From Desulfobacteraceae bacterium (GTDB taxonomy: Bacteria; Desulfobacterota; Desulfobacteria; Desulfobacterales; Desulfobacteraceae): a DNA stretch of 50,748 nt. Every line of letters begins with the position of its first letter. Position 1 is the first letter of the stretch. The stretch lies in assembly GCA_024225635.1 (NCBI GenBank), contig JAAEMK010000088.1:1-50748 (forward strand), read 5' to 3'. Under the pieces are notes generated by a model that did not search any database, was not told the DNA's origin, and saw only the letters and a program-made list of their open reading frames with translations. Position numbers and translations under genes: made by a program. Shown one piece after another: positions 1-9,194 of this stretch.

Positions 1-93
1 GGTGTCAAAGGTTTACCTGGTCTTGAAATCATATTCTTCCTATGCTTATATTGTATTCTACAACAAAGTAATTTAAGCAGATTGAATATCACA

Positions 94-2847
94 TTAAGTT
101 TCTTCCATCAAGGAATCAGTCCATGTGCCCTTATCTATAGCATCATAATCATAGTCCTTTTCAGTTCCATCAACTATGATGGTTTGATTTGCGGCGGCAT
201 TCGATATTGTGCGAGTAAATCCACATGGGAAACGAACTACAATGTCAACATGATTGAGGTTTCCTAATCCAAAGTGAATAATCGGATCTTTTTGGGCTAA
301 ATAGCCTGAATTGCTATTTGCTTCCTGCATTGCAATCAATTGGGTTTTATCGATGTGGCCGACAGGGTACAATTCTATCTTTGTTCCGAAAGCGCCTGCT
401 TGCCCATTGGGAGAAAAGAGCTTGAGTTTTATCCAATTCCCGGAGTTAAGGTCATTTCTAAACAAATGATTTCTTGATCTTTTGCAACCTAGAGCGAAGT
501 CTAAATCACCATCGTTATCGATGTCTGAAAATGAAATTGCCCTGGGGTCGTCAATGTCTGAAATATTTAAAGAAGGGCCTGGAGTAAAATTCCCTTCTCC
601 ATCGTTTAAATAAACCACATCGTCTCCGGCAAATATTACATCCGGATCAGTATCATTGTCCAAGTCACCAAAAGCACCCATGTATCCATTTGTTACAGAA
701 AAGTGTTGTGTTAACGTAAAGCTGATATTATTGTCATTCTTATACAAATCAGCATAATTATCACCGGAAAGTAATATGTCCAGATCTCCGTCATGGTCAA
801 TGTCGGCCGTGGAAATACCATCCTTTGCTCTTGTTGTGATCCCTATGCTTTCAGGATCTATTACAGTAAAAGATCCTGACCCGTTATTTTCAAGAATATT
901 TACATCGCCTGTTCGATTGGCGGCTATTAAATCAATATCCCCATCTCCGTCAAAATCCGTATCTGTAACACCTTGTCCAGCCAATGCATCATAAGCTTCA
1001 TTCTCCGTAACTGTTTCAAAAACCAACCCCCCTTGATTTCTGTATAGTTCATTTTTTTCGTTAACCGGATCACCTGTTCCCAAGTAACCTGAAACGCAAA
1101 AAATATCTAAATCTCCGTCGTTATCCATATCAAATGTTACAACCCCCCGGGTGTATTCTTTTCTGCTTGATACAATATCCGATGTTGCATCTGAAAAGTG
1201 ACCATTGCCATTATTTTTAAGTATTTGATTAGAGGCAGGACCGGTATCCGCTGATGTATGACCTTTTACCATATCATAATCGCCATCGTTGTCTAAATCC
1301 GCGAAACACATTCCATGAACGCCAACGTCCGTATTTTGAACCATATTCCTATTGAGTCCGTTATTTAAAAATGTGTTGCTTCCCTGATTCAAGAAAAATA
1401 AATCAGGCATGGGATCAGACCAATTCATTGTGATATAGATATCGGAATCGCCATCATTATCAATATCCGCGAACATTACACCATGCCCGCCGGTTTCACC
1501 GTTGCCTGTGGGGCCTCCGGTGCCGGCTGAGTCCGTTATATCCTTAAATGAAAGATCGGGGGTATCCCCCTCAAAACTACCGACAGCAAGGGCCCAGTCT
1601 GAAACATATGGCGCATTATAGGTATGGACGCCGTTATCAATAACGCCTGATCTTATCTCTGCATAGGCCTTTTGGGTATCCACCGCAATAACCCTCTTTG
1701 ATCCGCCGGCTATTGTATAAGTCAAGGAACTTGTATTTTTTTTATAGTAGACATAGTTAGACGTTCCATTACGCAAACAATATCCGTCAGTCCCTGAATT
1801 ATCGCACTCCATATCCTTAAGGAACCGGTTTTTCCAGAATTTGCTGTAACATAACATCTGATCTGCATTGGGATAGGAACGGGAAACGCCTTCCTCGTTG
1901 TCGAGATATCCCCAGATGCCGGCGACTCCTCCGGCCATGGTGGCTTCCCAGATCATAAGGCGGGATTCGTTCAATGTCGGATCTTTTGAACGATTGCCGC
2001 CACGAACCCTGAATCGATCTTCTGAAAATGCCGGTTTTGAAACAGCGTGATCCAGTATGGCTCTATAAATTTCATAGCGGGGCTTATGGTTCTCATACCC
2101 ATTATAATCCAGACCGTCGTAAATTTGATTTATCTGTTTCTTCTGAGCGCGCGCCCCCATAAGATGGCGCCAGTCGGGCTTATCATGACAATAGGTGTAC
2201 CATGACCGCAGCTGGGAGCCGTTCACCCACTCATGAAGATCGAATCCATAGCCGATGGTCCATCCCTTGAGGGGATTGAGTTCAGTATATACTTTATCCC
2301 ATACCATTTTTTCTTCACTTCCCATGATGCCGCCAGGAAGGCTCCTGGGCGTCATGCTCCGGGAATGATCTCCCCAGGCCCAGATATGTACGACGCCGCC
2401 GCGACTGTAAACTTTTTCTATGATCATCTTGAGCTTATCAAAAGTGGCTTGATCAAGTGTATTGTCACTTGCTGACACTTTATCATTCCCGATATGGAAC
2501 CACTGGCCGAAAACAGGAACATGAACCCCATTAAATCCGTTAAGATCAAACATTTCATCCAGGAAACCATCCAGTGTGGCTTGAGTAACAGTACTGAGGT
2601 CGATTCCTCCATTGGTTCCTAACATCACAAAATTGGGCACAAACGTCTTTTCGGATTTCGACCACATATACTTCGTTCCGTAGCTTGTGACATATCCATG
2701 ATCAACCTTTTCGATATCTAAAGTGAAATTTTTAACAGCGATTTGTATCTCGGATTTTTCCTTAAAACTGTTTTCAGCATGGGCATAGGAAAACAATAGG
2801 GAAAGTAAGACTGAAAAAATAGCAGACACACTTTTTACGGCTTTCAT
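94..2847 (-). CDS. Secreted glycosidase-like protein with FG-GAP/VCBS repeats and ASPIC/UnbV C-terminus
   Basis: This is a 917-residue exported protein. A signal peptide (MKAVKSV..., ending AHA/EN) is followed by roughly 400 residues that look like a TIM-barrel glycoside hydrolase, with motifs such as VHIWAWGDHS and GYGFDLHEW. About seven Asp-rich calcium-binding repeats follow (DIDNDGDSD, DLDNDGDYD, DMDNDGDLD, DFDGDGDID, DIDHDGDLD, DLDNDTDPD, DIDNDGDLD), typical of FG-GAP/VCBS propellers. The last 100 or so residues match the ASPIC/UnbV pattern (GAFGTKIELY, HFGLGN, VDIVVRFP). The frame stays open upstream, but ATG 2847 has AAGGAG at good spacing and begins the signal peptide. It lies downstream of a cohesin/dockerin-like gene on the same strand, so the pair may act on polysaccharide outside the cell. 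Catalytic residues were not identified, so the enzyme activity is inferred. Confidence 0.8.
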   Translation of the reverse strand: MKAVKSVSAIFSVLLSLLFSYAHAENSFKEKSEIQIAVKNFTLDIEKVDHGYVTSYGTKYMWSKSEKTFVPNFVMLGTNGGIDLSTVTQATLDGFLDEMFDLNGFNGVHVPVFGQWFHIGNDKVSASDNTLDQATFDKLKMIIEKVYSRGGVVHIWAWGDHSRSMTPRSLPGGIMGSEEKMVWDKVYTELNPLKGWTIGYGFDLHEWVNGSQLRSWYTYCHDKPDWRHLMGARAQKKQINQIYDGLDYNGYENHKPRYEIYRAILDHAVSKPAFSEDRFRVRGGNRSKDPTLNESRLMIWEATMAGGVAGIWGYLDNEEGVSRSYPNADQMLCYSKFWKNRFLKDMECDNSGTDGYCLRNGTSNYVYYKKNTSSLTYTIAGGSKRVIAVDTQKAYAEIRSGVIDNGVHTYNAPYVSDWALAVGSFEGDTPDLSFKDITDSAGTGGPTGNGETGGHGVMFADIDNDGDSDIYITMNWSDPMPDLFFLNQGSNTFLNNGLNRNMVQNTDVGVHGMCFADLDNDGDYDMVKGHTSADTGPASNQILKNNGNGHFSDATSDIVSSRKEYTRGVVTFDMDNDGDLDIFCVSGYLGTGDPVNEKNELYRNQGGLVFETVTENEAYDALAGQGVTDTDFDGDGDIDLIAANRTGDVNILENNGSGSFTVIDPESIGITTRAKDGISTADIDHDGDLDILLSGDNYADLYKNDNNISFTLTQHFSVTNGYMGAFGDLDNDTDPDVIFAGDDVVYLNDGEGNFTPGPSLNISDIDDPRAISFSDIDNDGDLDFALGCKRSRNHLFRNDLNSGNWIKLKLFSPNGQAGAFGTKIELYPVGHIDKTQLIAMQEANSNSGYLAQKDPIIHFGLGNLNHVDIVVRFPCGFTRTISNAAANQTIIVDGTEKDYDYDAIDKGTWTDSLMEET

Positions 2848-2938
2848 ATTCATCTCCTTTACTATATGAAACTCCACCATTAAAATGGCGTCAAAATGCA
2901 GGTCGGCAAAATATCGATGGTCACCCTGTATCTGTCGA

Positions 2939-3580
2939 TTATTGCATGGATGATTTCGTACACAGAGAATAGTTTTCGGCCAAAAAGGCCAAAGAGACAG
3001 GCGGATTTCCTTCTTCATATGCTTTAGCGAAGAGAGATAAATCTATTCCGTCAATATCATTATCCCCATCCAGATCTGCGGTGGGGCGTTCTTTTATTGA
3101 AAGGACAAGCCCGGAGTCCAGTGTTGCAGGTATGGGGGAGGCGGTTGAATCAGAAAAAGTGAAATTTTGAAGTTCGATAACCGAATCGCCAACAAGCCTT
3201 GGGATAAAAAGCACCTCGGCAATTATGCCTTGCCCGCTTATTGTTTTCAGCTGCGTACTATAATTTATCATTATGACCTTGCCGGGTTCGGGGGTGTTGA
3301 ATGCAAATGTATTTTCAGCCGGAGTCAGATCTCCCGCCGAGACCGCTTGAAATGAAAAATAGTCGGGATCATAAATGATGCGTCCATCCCAGCCGGCGGT
3401 GTTTACGATATCTTCATCCGTTATCATTATTTTCAGTTTGAATTCCTGTCCCACCCAACCATTGGCTGATTCACAGGCCATTGTAACAAGTGGATCAGCA
3501 TATGCCATGTTTGCAGAAACAATAATTACAACCACTAAAGCGAGGATTGATTCGATGGTTTTTCCCAGAGCTTTTTTCAT
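2939..3580 (-). CDS. Secreted cohesin-domain protein with dockerin-type calcium motif
   Basis: This 213-residue protein has a clear signal peptide ending NMAYA/DP. Residues about 30-160 resemble a cohesin-type beta sandwich (EFKLKIMITDEDI, GWDGRIIYDPDYFSF, VIAEVLFIP-like strands). A dockerin-like EF-hand segment, ADLDGDNDIDGIDLSLFAK, follows near residue 170. Cohesin-dockerin pairs mediate calcium-dependent docking of secreted proteins in cellulosome-like systems. Outside clostridia, single proteins with both parts are common and their partners are mostly unknown. ATG 3580 is preceded by AAAAGGA. The gene precedes the glycosidase-like gene by about 90 bases on the same strand, so co-transcription is likely. 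It has only one obvious dockerin half-repeat rather than the usual two, so a true docking role is uncertain. Confidence 0.7.
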   Translation of the reverse strand: MKKALGKTIESILALVVVIIVSANMAYADPLVTMACESANGWVGQEFKLKIMITDEDIVNTAGWDGRIIYDPDYFSFQAVSAGDLTPAENTFAFNTPEPGKVIMINYSTQLKTISGQGIIAEVLFIPRLVGDSVIELQNFTFSDSTASPIPATLDSGLVLSIKERPTADLDGDNDIDGIDLSLFAKAYEEGNPPVSLAFLAENYSLCTKSSMQ

Positions 3581-4093
3581 GTTAATTCCTTTTATGGTGA
3601 TTTGTAAAAAGGTGAACCTTCATTCAGAGTTCACAATGTTTGCAGCAAATAGTGTTCCAATCGGTTGTTTTTTGTTTTGCCCTGTAATCCATTTTCATGC
3701 TTGGGGAGAGTGGGCTTGGGCAATGACCGGGCCTTCGTCATTTCGGAATGATGAAAAAAAACGGATATTTTTTATGGAACCCGGTTTCCCGGCGTCCTGT
3801 TTCCCCGATCAAGATAGAAATGCGGGTTCCCCGCGTTGTGAAATTCATACATGGGTTGTATGGGAAAGCCTACATGGCTATGGGCGATTGGGCTAATCCC
3901 ACGCAACTTCGATGGCACTGTCGTTGGTATCAATTCGGCAGGAATCCCCCCTTGTCTTGAAACCACCTGCTAAACTGAGAAAAATATTCTTTAGTTTTAA
4001 ATGGGATTGATATAATATGAACATTTCAATTATTTGCTCGGGAATTGGATAAACGAGTCCCATGGTAGAACGCGAAAGCATGTAAAGGGTGAT
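3581..4093. other. Intergenic region, no convincing gene
   Basis: This 0.5 kb gap separates the divergent secreted-protein genes from the pentapeptide-channel gene. Short open frames exist on both strands, but none has a ribosome binding site plus a recognisable product. The stretch must hold the two divergent promoters, yet I see no strong -35/-10 pair. Confidence 0.5.
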
Positions 4094-5185
4094 ATGGAGA
4101 GGGATAAACAGAGCTTGACCAAAACCGAAGTGGCGTCTTTGAAATCCAGGTGGCATGAAAAAGATCCTGATGGAGAGGGAACCGCTTTAATCCATATGAT
4201 TCAACGGCTGAGAACCGAATGCAGAAAATACAATTCCCAACGGCCGTTACGGCTGGATTTAAGGGGAATTCCCCTCCTGAATCAAGACCTTTCCGATCTG
4301 GATTTGTCGGGATATGATTTTTCCCATGCCAACCTCAGCCGGTCCAATTTAACGGGAACGGTTCTAAGCTATTCAAAATTTTACCGGGCCAGCCTTGAAC
4401 AGGCGGTGCTGGATGAATGTGAGTTTATCGGGTCGGATTTAACCGAGGCCAGCCTGAATGAGTGCAGCGGCAAAAGATGCGGGTTTGGAGGAGCGGATCT
4501 GTCTTTCGCAAGCATGATCAATGCGGATTTAAGCGACGCCACCTTAAGCCGCTCCAAATTGATCAATTCAGACTTGAGGGCTTCCAATTTAACCGGGGCA
4601 AGGCTTTCAGAGGCGGATCTCTCCCGGGCCATCTTTACCCGGGCCAAGCTTTTTGAAAGCGACTTGAAAAAAAGCAACGTCAACAGGACCAACTTCGAAC
4701 TGGCGGATCTCCAGGGCTCCCGGCTGCTGGGAATCAAAAATTTTAAGAAAGCCAGTTGGGTAGGGGCCGATATCAGGGGGCTGGACCTGAGGGGGGCTTA
4801 CCTTGTCCGGCGGTACATTGCAGACGAGAACTACCTTTTTGAATTCCAGTCGATTTCCCGGTTGCACAGGGCTCTCTATCTGCTCTGGTGGGCCTCTTCC
4901 GATTGTGGGAGAAGTCTGTTAAGATGGTTTGTATGGCTCTTTTGTGCAACGTTGATTTTTGCGGCCATCTATACCCAGGTGGAGATTGATTACGGTGACC
5001 ATGTGACTGTATTTTCACCCATCTATTTCAGTTTTGTGACATTGACAACCCTGGGTTACGGGGATGCCGTTCCCTCATCTTTAACGGCGCAGATTTTTGT
5101 GACTTTGCAGGCTATTACGGGCTATATGGGGCTGGGGGGATTGTTGAGTATCTTAGGTAATAAAATGGCCCGGCGGGCAGAATAA
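4094..5185 (+). CDS. Pentapeptide-repeat protein fused to a two-helix potassium-channel module
   Basis: The product has about 363 residues. After about 60 residues comes a long run of A(D/N)LXX pentapeptide repeats (for example LSDLDLSGYDFSHANLSRSN), expected to form a right-handed beta helix. A C-terminal pore module follows: one hydrophobic helix (LLRWFVWLFCATLIFAAIY), a pore loop with the selectivity filter TTLGYGDAVP, and a second helix ending near the C-terminus. TxGYGD is the potassium filter of Ion_trans_2-type channels, so the protein is probably an inner-membrane cation channel with a cytoplasmic pentapeptide domain. The frame stays open back to a TTG at 4034, but ATG 4094 has AAAGGG upstream and is preferred. 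The HDOD gene begins 17 bases downstream, suggesting a shared transcript. Confidence 0.85.
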   Translation: MERDKQSLTKTEVASLKSRWHEKDPDGEGTALIHMIQRLRTECRKYNSQRPLRLDLRGIPLLNQDLSDLDLSGYDFSHANLSRSNLTGTVLSYSKFYRASLEQAVLDECEFIGSDLTEASLNECSGKRCGFGGADLSFASMINADLSDATLSRSKLINSDLRASNLTGARLSEADLSRAIFTRAKLFESDLKKSNVNRTNFELADLQGSRLLGIKNFKKASWVGADIRGLDLRGAYLVRRYIADENYLFEFQSISRLHRALYLLWWASSDCGRSLLRWFVWLFCATLIFAAIYTQVEIDYGDHVTVFSPIYFSFVTLTTLGYGDAVPSSLTAQIFVTLQAITGYMGLGGLLSILGNKMARRAE

Positions 5186-5202
5186 ACCAAACCAGGTGGT
5201 AT

Positions 5203-6054
5203 ATGTTTTCATTTTTTAAAAGCAAGGTTGATCCAAAAGCAAAATTGAAGAAGACCCTGAAGGGATATGAACTTCCCTCGTTTCCCGCGGTGATCATGCA
5301 GATCCTGCAAAAAATGAGGAGCCCCTATTCGTCAGCGGCCAACATCGCCGAGTCCCTCTCCCTCGATCCCGGACTTTCCGTGCGTCTTCTGGGGCTTGCC
5401 AATTCGGCGGCGTTTTCACCCCAGAATAAAGTTGAGAACCTGACCCAGGCCATTGCCCTGGTGGGCTTGTCCCAACTGGAGTCCCTGGTGCTGGGGGTCG
5501 GGGTTGCCAAGGGCATTCCCAAAAAGATGTGTCAATGGCATGATCCGGCGACGTTCTGGCTGACATCCGCCCGGCGGGCAATGCTGGCCCAGGAGCTTGC
5601 ACAGATTCTCTGTCCGGCAAAAGAATCCGAATGCTTTACCGCCGCTTTTCTTCAGGACATGGCCCTGCCGTTTCTGGCCTGCCACAGGGGGGACGATTAT
5701 GAGCCGATCTTTAAAAAATGGCATCTTGAAGGCGGGGATCTAACTCAATTGGAGCGGGAGGCCCTGGAATGGGATCATGCGGAAGTAGCCACCTGGATTT
5801 GCAGTGAATGGGGACTTCCTGAAAATATTGCCCTTGCCATTAAAAATCATCATAACATCACTGCCGGTGATGATCTTGAAGCCCCGGGGCCTGTGATGCT
5901 GGTTTCCATTTTAAGGGAAGATGATGCCAATGACGGGACGGAAGAACTGATCGCCAAGGCCGGGGAGCTTTACAATATCTCCCCGGAAAAGATGCAGTCC
6001 ATCATCGAGCCAAGTTTTGAAAAGGCCAAGGAGCTTGCCCGGATGATCGTTTGA
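5203..6054 (+). CDS. HDOD-domain signalling protein
   Basis: The 283-residue cytoplasmic protein has an HDOD domain from about residue 20 to 215. Hallmarks are LPSFPAVIMQILQKM, the DPGLSVRLLGLANSAAF helix pair, QAIALVGLSQLESLVLGVG, and the late WDHAEVATWICSEWGLPE and AIKNHH segments. HDOD proteins are relatives of HD phosphohydrolases that lack full catalytic residues. They act in signalling and regulation, often near chemotaxis or second-messenger genes, so no enzyme activity should be assumed. ATG 5203 follows AGGTGG at good distance and sits 17 bases after the channel gene, implying one operon that ends at the terminator just downstream. Confidence 0.88.
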   Translation: MFSFFKSKVDPKAKLKKTLKGYELPSFPAVIMQILQKMRSPYSSAANIAESLSLDPGLSVRLLGLANSAAFSPQNKVENLTQAIALVGLSQLESLVLGVGVAKGIPKKMCQWHDPATFWLTSARRAMLAQELAQILCPAKESECFTAAFLQDMALPFLACHRGDDYEPIFKKWHLEGGDLTQLEREALEWDHAEVATWICSEWGLPENIALAIKNHHNITAGDDLEAPGPVMLVSILREDDANDGTEELIAKAGELYNISPEKMQSIIEPSFEKAKELARMIV

Positions 6055-6094
6055 TCTTTACTCGCCTTAACCGCAAAAAAGAATCAATCAATGG

Positions 6095-6121
6095 AAGCAC
6101 CGGGAGCACCGGTGCTTTTTT
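6095..6121 (+). terminator. Rho-independent terminator after the HDOD gene
   Basis: A perfect 9-base-pair stem AAGCACCGG / CCGGTGCTT with a 5-base loop (gagca) is followed directly by a T run. It closes the channel-HDOD transcript 40 bases after the HDOD stop codon. Confidence 0.85.
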
Positions 6122-6153
6122 AATTATGTTATAAGGATTACAGGAATCTATTC

Positions 6154-6690
6154 GTGGCATTAAAACCGACCATTTATAAATTAAAAGTCACCCTGTCTGA
6201 TATCGACCGGGGTTATTATGATACCCTCAGTTTAACGGTTGCTCAACACCCTTCGGAAACACTGGAGCGAATGATGGCCCGGGTTTTGGCATTCTGCATC
6301 AATGCCCGGGAACATCTGTCTTTTACCAAGGGACTGTCTGCCGTGGAAGAGCCCGATATCTGGGCGCGCACCCTGGATGACCGGATCTCATTATGGATCG
6401 ATGTGGGGGAGCCGGCCCTGGAGAGAATAAAAAAAGCAACACGGCTTTCCCCGGCGGTCAAGGTGTATACCTTTAATTCAAAATCAGATGCGTGGTGGGC
6501 CCAGGGGCGCGCAAAGATCGGTGAGCTGCCGGTTGCCGTGTATCAGTTTCCATGGGGAAGCATACAGGCATTGGCGGCCCTGGTGAACCGCACCATGGAT
6601 ATGTCCGTCACCATTTCAGACGATACGGCCTATGTTTCCACGGGAGCCGGGGAATGTGAGGTGTCCTGGGGGGCATTACAAACCATATAA
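6154..6690 (+). CDS. yaeQ: YaeQ family protein
   Basis: The 178-residue product matches the YaeQ family along its whole length, close to the usual size of about 180. It opens with MALKPTIYKLKVTLSDIDRG and carries the conserved ETLERMMARVLAFC, EEPDIWARTLD, WIDVGEP and FPWGSIQALAALVNRTM segments. YaeQ has a fold related to PD-(D/E)XK nucleases; its cellular role is unsettled, and a link to transcription elongation was proposed from genetics in enterobacteria. The start is a GTG at 6154, which gives the family's normal N-terminus; the upstream AAGGATTACAGGAATC supplies a modest ribosome binding site. It begins a run of small housekeeping genes with slyX and ywbE. Confidence 0.9.
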   Translation: MALKPTIYKLKVTLSDIDRGYYDTLSLTVAQHPSETLERMMARVLAFCINAREHLSFTKGLSAVEEPDIWARTLDDRISLWIDVGEPALERIKKATRLSPAVKVYTFNSKSDAWWAQGRAKIGELPVAVYQFPWGSIQALAALVNRTMDMSVTISDDTAYVSTGAGECEVSWGALQTI

Positions 6691-6769
6691 GTTTTTAGGT
6701 GGAGAGCCATGTTGCGATGCCGAAACCTTTACTGAATTTAAAATATGATAATTGAAGGAAAATATAACA

Positions 6770-6979
6770 ATGAGTGAAGACCGTCTGATTGACATTGAAA
6801 TTAAAATCGCATACCAGGAAAAGACCATCAAAGACCTGAATGATGTGGTTTACGAACAGCAGCAGGAGATAGAACGGCTCGCTTCCCTCTATGACACCCT
6901 GGTAAAACAGGTCAAGGAACTCTCGGAGTTCAGCATGGGAATCGATGCACCGGCAAACGAAAAACCGCCCCACTATTAA
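6770..6979 (+). CDS. slyX: SlyX family coiled-coil protein
   Basis: This 69-residue protein has the SlyX pattern: MSEDRLIDIEIKIAYQEKTI, then an uninterrupted coiled coil (DLNDVVYEQQQEIERL) and the family's C-terminal PPHY. SlyX is a small conserved protein of unknown function, often found near slyD in other bacteria; here it has other neighbours. ATG 6770 is chosen because GAAGGA lies just upstream and the resulting N-terminus is typical. Confidence 0.85.
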   Translation: MSEDRLIDIEIKIAYQEKTIKDLNDVVYEQQQEIERLASLYDTLVKQVKELSEFSMGIDAPANEKPPHY

Positions 6980-7021
6980 CAGCCGCGCCACGCGCATAAG
7001 AGGCACAAAGGAATTACCAAA

Positions 7022-7219
7022 ATGAGTGAAGGAACCAGAAGAGCCGATATCAGCCCCGGCTTGGAAGTCTCCATTGTATTAAAGCAGGACCAGAGAACCG
7101 GAAAGCTCACCCAGGGCATTGTCCGGGATATTCTCACAAAATCCGCCACACATCCCCACGGGATCAAGGTACGCCTGGAAAACGGCCTTGTGGGAAGGGT
7201 TAAATCCCTTCACGGTTAA
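7022..7219 (+). CDS. ywbE: YwbE family protein
   Basis: This is a 65-residue member of the YwbE family (DUF2196). The signature runs through the whole protein: DISPGLEVSIVLKQDQRTGK, LTQGIVRDILTKS and HPHGIKVRLENGLVGRVKS. The fold is expected to be a small beta barrel resembling ribosome- or RNA-associated KOW-like domains, but the function is unknown. AAAGGAATTACCAAA precedes ATG 7022. It lies 42 bases after slyX, probably on the same transcript, and is followed by a GC-rich stem-loop. Confidence 0.9.
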   Translation: MSEGTRRADISPGLEVSIVLKQDQRTGKLTQGIVRDILTKSATHPHGIKVRLENGLVGRVKSLHG

Positions 7220-7224
7220 GTGCC

Positions 7225-7246
7225 CCGGGGCTGGTAACAGCCCCGG
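7225..7246 (+). terminator. GC-rich stem-loop after ywbE, possible terminator
   Basis: A perfect 9-base-pair stem CCGGGGCTG / CAGCCCCGG with a GTAA tetraloop starts five bases after the ywbE stop. There is no T run after it, so it may be an attenuating or RNA-protecting hairpin rather than a complete intrinsic terminator. Confidence 0.55.
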
Positions 7247-7407
7247 CGGTCCGGCAACTTCAAACATACCCCACATAGAAGGAGAGATTCCTCCCATCCT
7301 GGAATTAAGCAATAATTCGATTGCCTTTTGAGTGATAGGCTGATAATTTTCCTATCGTTTTGTTGCGATACACGGGAGCCTTTTTGAAAAAAGAATGGGG
7401 AGTGTTC

Positions 7408-9123
7408 ATGGAAAGCAAAGAAAGTAGAGTAAAGTTTGGTATTTCGTTAAAAACGTCCTTGATCTGCGGAATAGTTGTCCTATCGCTTTTAACCATCAGC
7501 AGCTTTATCTCCGTAAAGCTTCAGTCCGGTCTTTCCCGGAAAATGATAACCGCCTTTGAGCAGAATGAAAAAAAATCCCTGGAAGAAGAAGCGAAAAAGA
7601 GGGAAGCCGCCCTTGTGGCGAATTCAAAAATCAATCTGCAGATCTGCAGCGGGGTTGCCCAGTCCTATCTGTATAATTTTTCCCAGGATACCCTAGGAAA
7701 AATGCTTGAGACTTTCGGTCGGATAGAGGGGATTCTTGCCATTAAGGTGCTTGATATGGACGGCGGTGATTTCAGTGCATTATGGAAAACCCCTGCCGTT
7801 CAAACCGGAGAAAAAATTCCCGACGGCTTTGCGGTTGATGAACAGCTTTCCGTGGTCGCCGATGCCATCCATGGGGATGAAAAGGTGGGGACGGTAAGAA
7901 TCTACTATACGAAAAAGTTTGTCAACCAGGCGATGGGGAAGCATAAACAGGCCACCCTGGCCGGAATAGAGAATTTCAACGCCATCGCGGGTGAAAACAT
8001 CAGGGAATCGGTGACCATACAGGTCATTGTCACGGTTGTGATCATCATTGCTCTCATGATTACGATTGTTGTCAGCCTCAGGCTGATCGTCGGCGCTCCC
8101 ATCAAAACCACCGTTAATATGATAGAGGATATTGCCCAGGGCGAGGGGGATCTTACCAAACGGCTCTCCATCAAAAATAATGATGAAATCGGAGAACTCT
8201 CATTGTGGTTTAACAGATTCATTGAAAAGATCCAGGGGCTGATCATGGATGTGTCTGAAAATGCCATAACGGTTGATACCTCTTCAAGTGAGCTGTCTGA
8301 TATCTCCGGCGTAATGTCCCAGGGTATTGAGCATCTGTCAAATAAATCCAACACGGTCGCTGCTGCCGCGGAAGAGATGAGTGCGAATATGAACTCCGTT
8401 GCAGCGGCAAGTGAACAGGCCTCCACCAATATCGATACGGTTGCAGCGAGCATTGACGAGATGACAATGACCATTGACGAAATTTTCAAAAGCTCGGAAG
8501 AGGCCAGTTCAATTACAAGTGAAGCCGTGGTTCAGGCCCGGGATGCGGTAACAAAGGTGGATGAACTTGGTAAGGCTGCCAGGGATATATCAAAGGTTAC
8601 GGAAGTCATTAATGAGATATCGGGACAGACCAATCTTCTTGCCCTGAATGCAACCATAGAGGCCGCAAGGGCCGGGGAAGCCGGAAAGGGATTTGCCGTT
8701 GTGGCAAGTGAGATTAAAGACCTGGCGAAACAGACGGCGGATGCGACACTTGAAATTAAGGAGAGAATTCAGACCATCCAGGACTCCACCGGGGAGAGCG
8801 TATCAAAGATAAACTCCATTTCCGGTGTTATTACCAATGTCAACGATATTGTAACCACCATCGCCACTGCCATGGATGAGCAGTCCTCAACCACCCAGGA
8901 GATTGCCGAAAACGTTAAACAGGCGTCGGCAGGGATTCAGGAGGTAAATGAAAATGTTGCCCAGAGTTCAACGGTTTCCGAAGAAATAGCACAGGATATA
9001 GCGGAGATGAATACCGCAACGGAAGAGATCTCAGACTCCAGTTCTCAACTGGGCCTTAAATCCACCGACCTTTCCGGCCTTGCGGCAAACGTCACGGAGA
9101 TGGTGTCAAAGTTCAAGATCTGA
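7408..9123 (+). CDS. Methyl-accepting chemotaxis protein
   Basis: The 571-residue receptor has an N-terminal membrane helix ([19 protein letters not shown]) and a periplasmic sensing region of about 165 residues rich in charged helices and a Cache-like core. A second membrane helix ([19 protein letters not shown]) is followed by a HAMP segment ([20 protein letters not shown]) and a long cytoplasmic signalling coil. The hairpin tip is the highly conserved [20 protein letters not shown], which contacts CheA and CheW. ATG 7408 has GGGGAG upstream; an earlier TTG is less likely. No che genes lie nearby, so it probably joins a chemosensory array encoded elsewhere. The ligand cannot be read from the sequence. 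A perfect terminator follows. Confidence 0.93.
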   Translation: MESKESRVKFGISLKTSLICGIVVLSLLTISSFISVKLQSGLSRKMITAFEQNEKKSLEEEAKKREAALVANSKINLQICSGVAQSYLYNFSQDTLGKMLETFGRIEGILAIKVLDMDGGDFSALWKTPAVQTGEKIPDGFAVDEQLSVVADAIHGDEKVGTVRIYYTKKFVNQAMGKHKQATLAGIENFNAIAGENIRESVTIQVIVTVVIIIALMITIVVSLRLIVGAPIKTTVNMIEDIAQGEGDLTKRLSIKNNDEIGELSLWFNRFIEKIQGLIMDVSENAITVDTSSSELSDISGVMSQGIEHLSNKSNTVAAAAEEMSANMNSVAAASEQASTNIDTVAASIDEMTMTIDEIFKSSEEASSITSEAVVQARDAVTKVDELGKAARDISKVTEVINEISGQTNLLALNATIEAARAGEAGKGFAVVASEIKDLAKQTADATLEIKERIQTIQDSTGESVSKINSISGVITNVNDIVTTIATAMDEQSSTTQEIAENVKQASAGIQEVNENVAQSSTVSEEIAQDIAEMNTATEEISDSSSQLGLKSTDLSGLAANVTEMVSKFKI

Positions 9124-9141
9124 AATCAGGAAGTTTAAACT

Positions 9142-9180
9142 CAAAAGACCGGTAAGGTGTGACACCTTACCGGTCTTTTG
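9142..9180. terminator. Perfect bidirectional terminator between MCP and solute-binding genes
   Basis: Two 19-base arms (CAAAAGACCGGTAAGGTGT and its exact complement) are separated by a single base. The A-rich left end and T-rich right end give a T run on either strand, so it can end both the rightward chemoreceptor transcript and the leftward binding-protein transcript. Confidence 0.92.
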
Positions 9181-9194
9181 ATCAATTTTGCGGG

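Noticed and set aside
2848-3018. Upstream extension of the glycosidase-like protein overlapping the cohesin-like gene
   Set aside because: The extra N-terminus lacks a signal peptide pattern, and the ATG at 2847 has a strong ribosome site and proper signal sequence.
3375-3896. Plus-strand frame across the cohesin gene start and intergenic region
   Set aside because: It overlaps the real gene antisense and has no recognisable product.
3912-3927. Sigma54-type promoter TGGCAC-N5-TTGG
   Set aside because: The -12 element lacks the required GC pair, and it lies about 170 bases before the channel gene with no enhancer-type regulator nearby.
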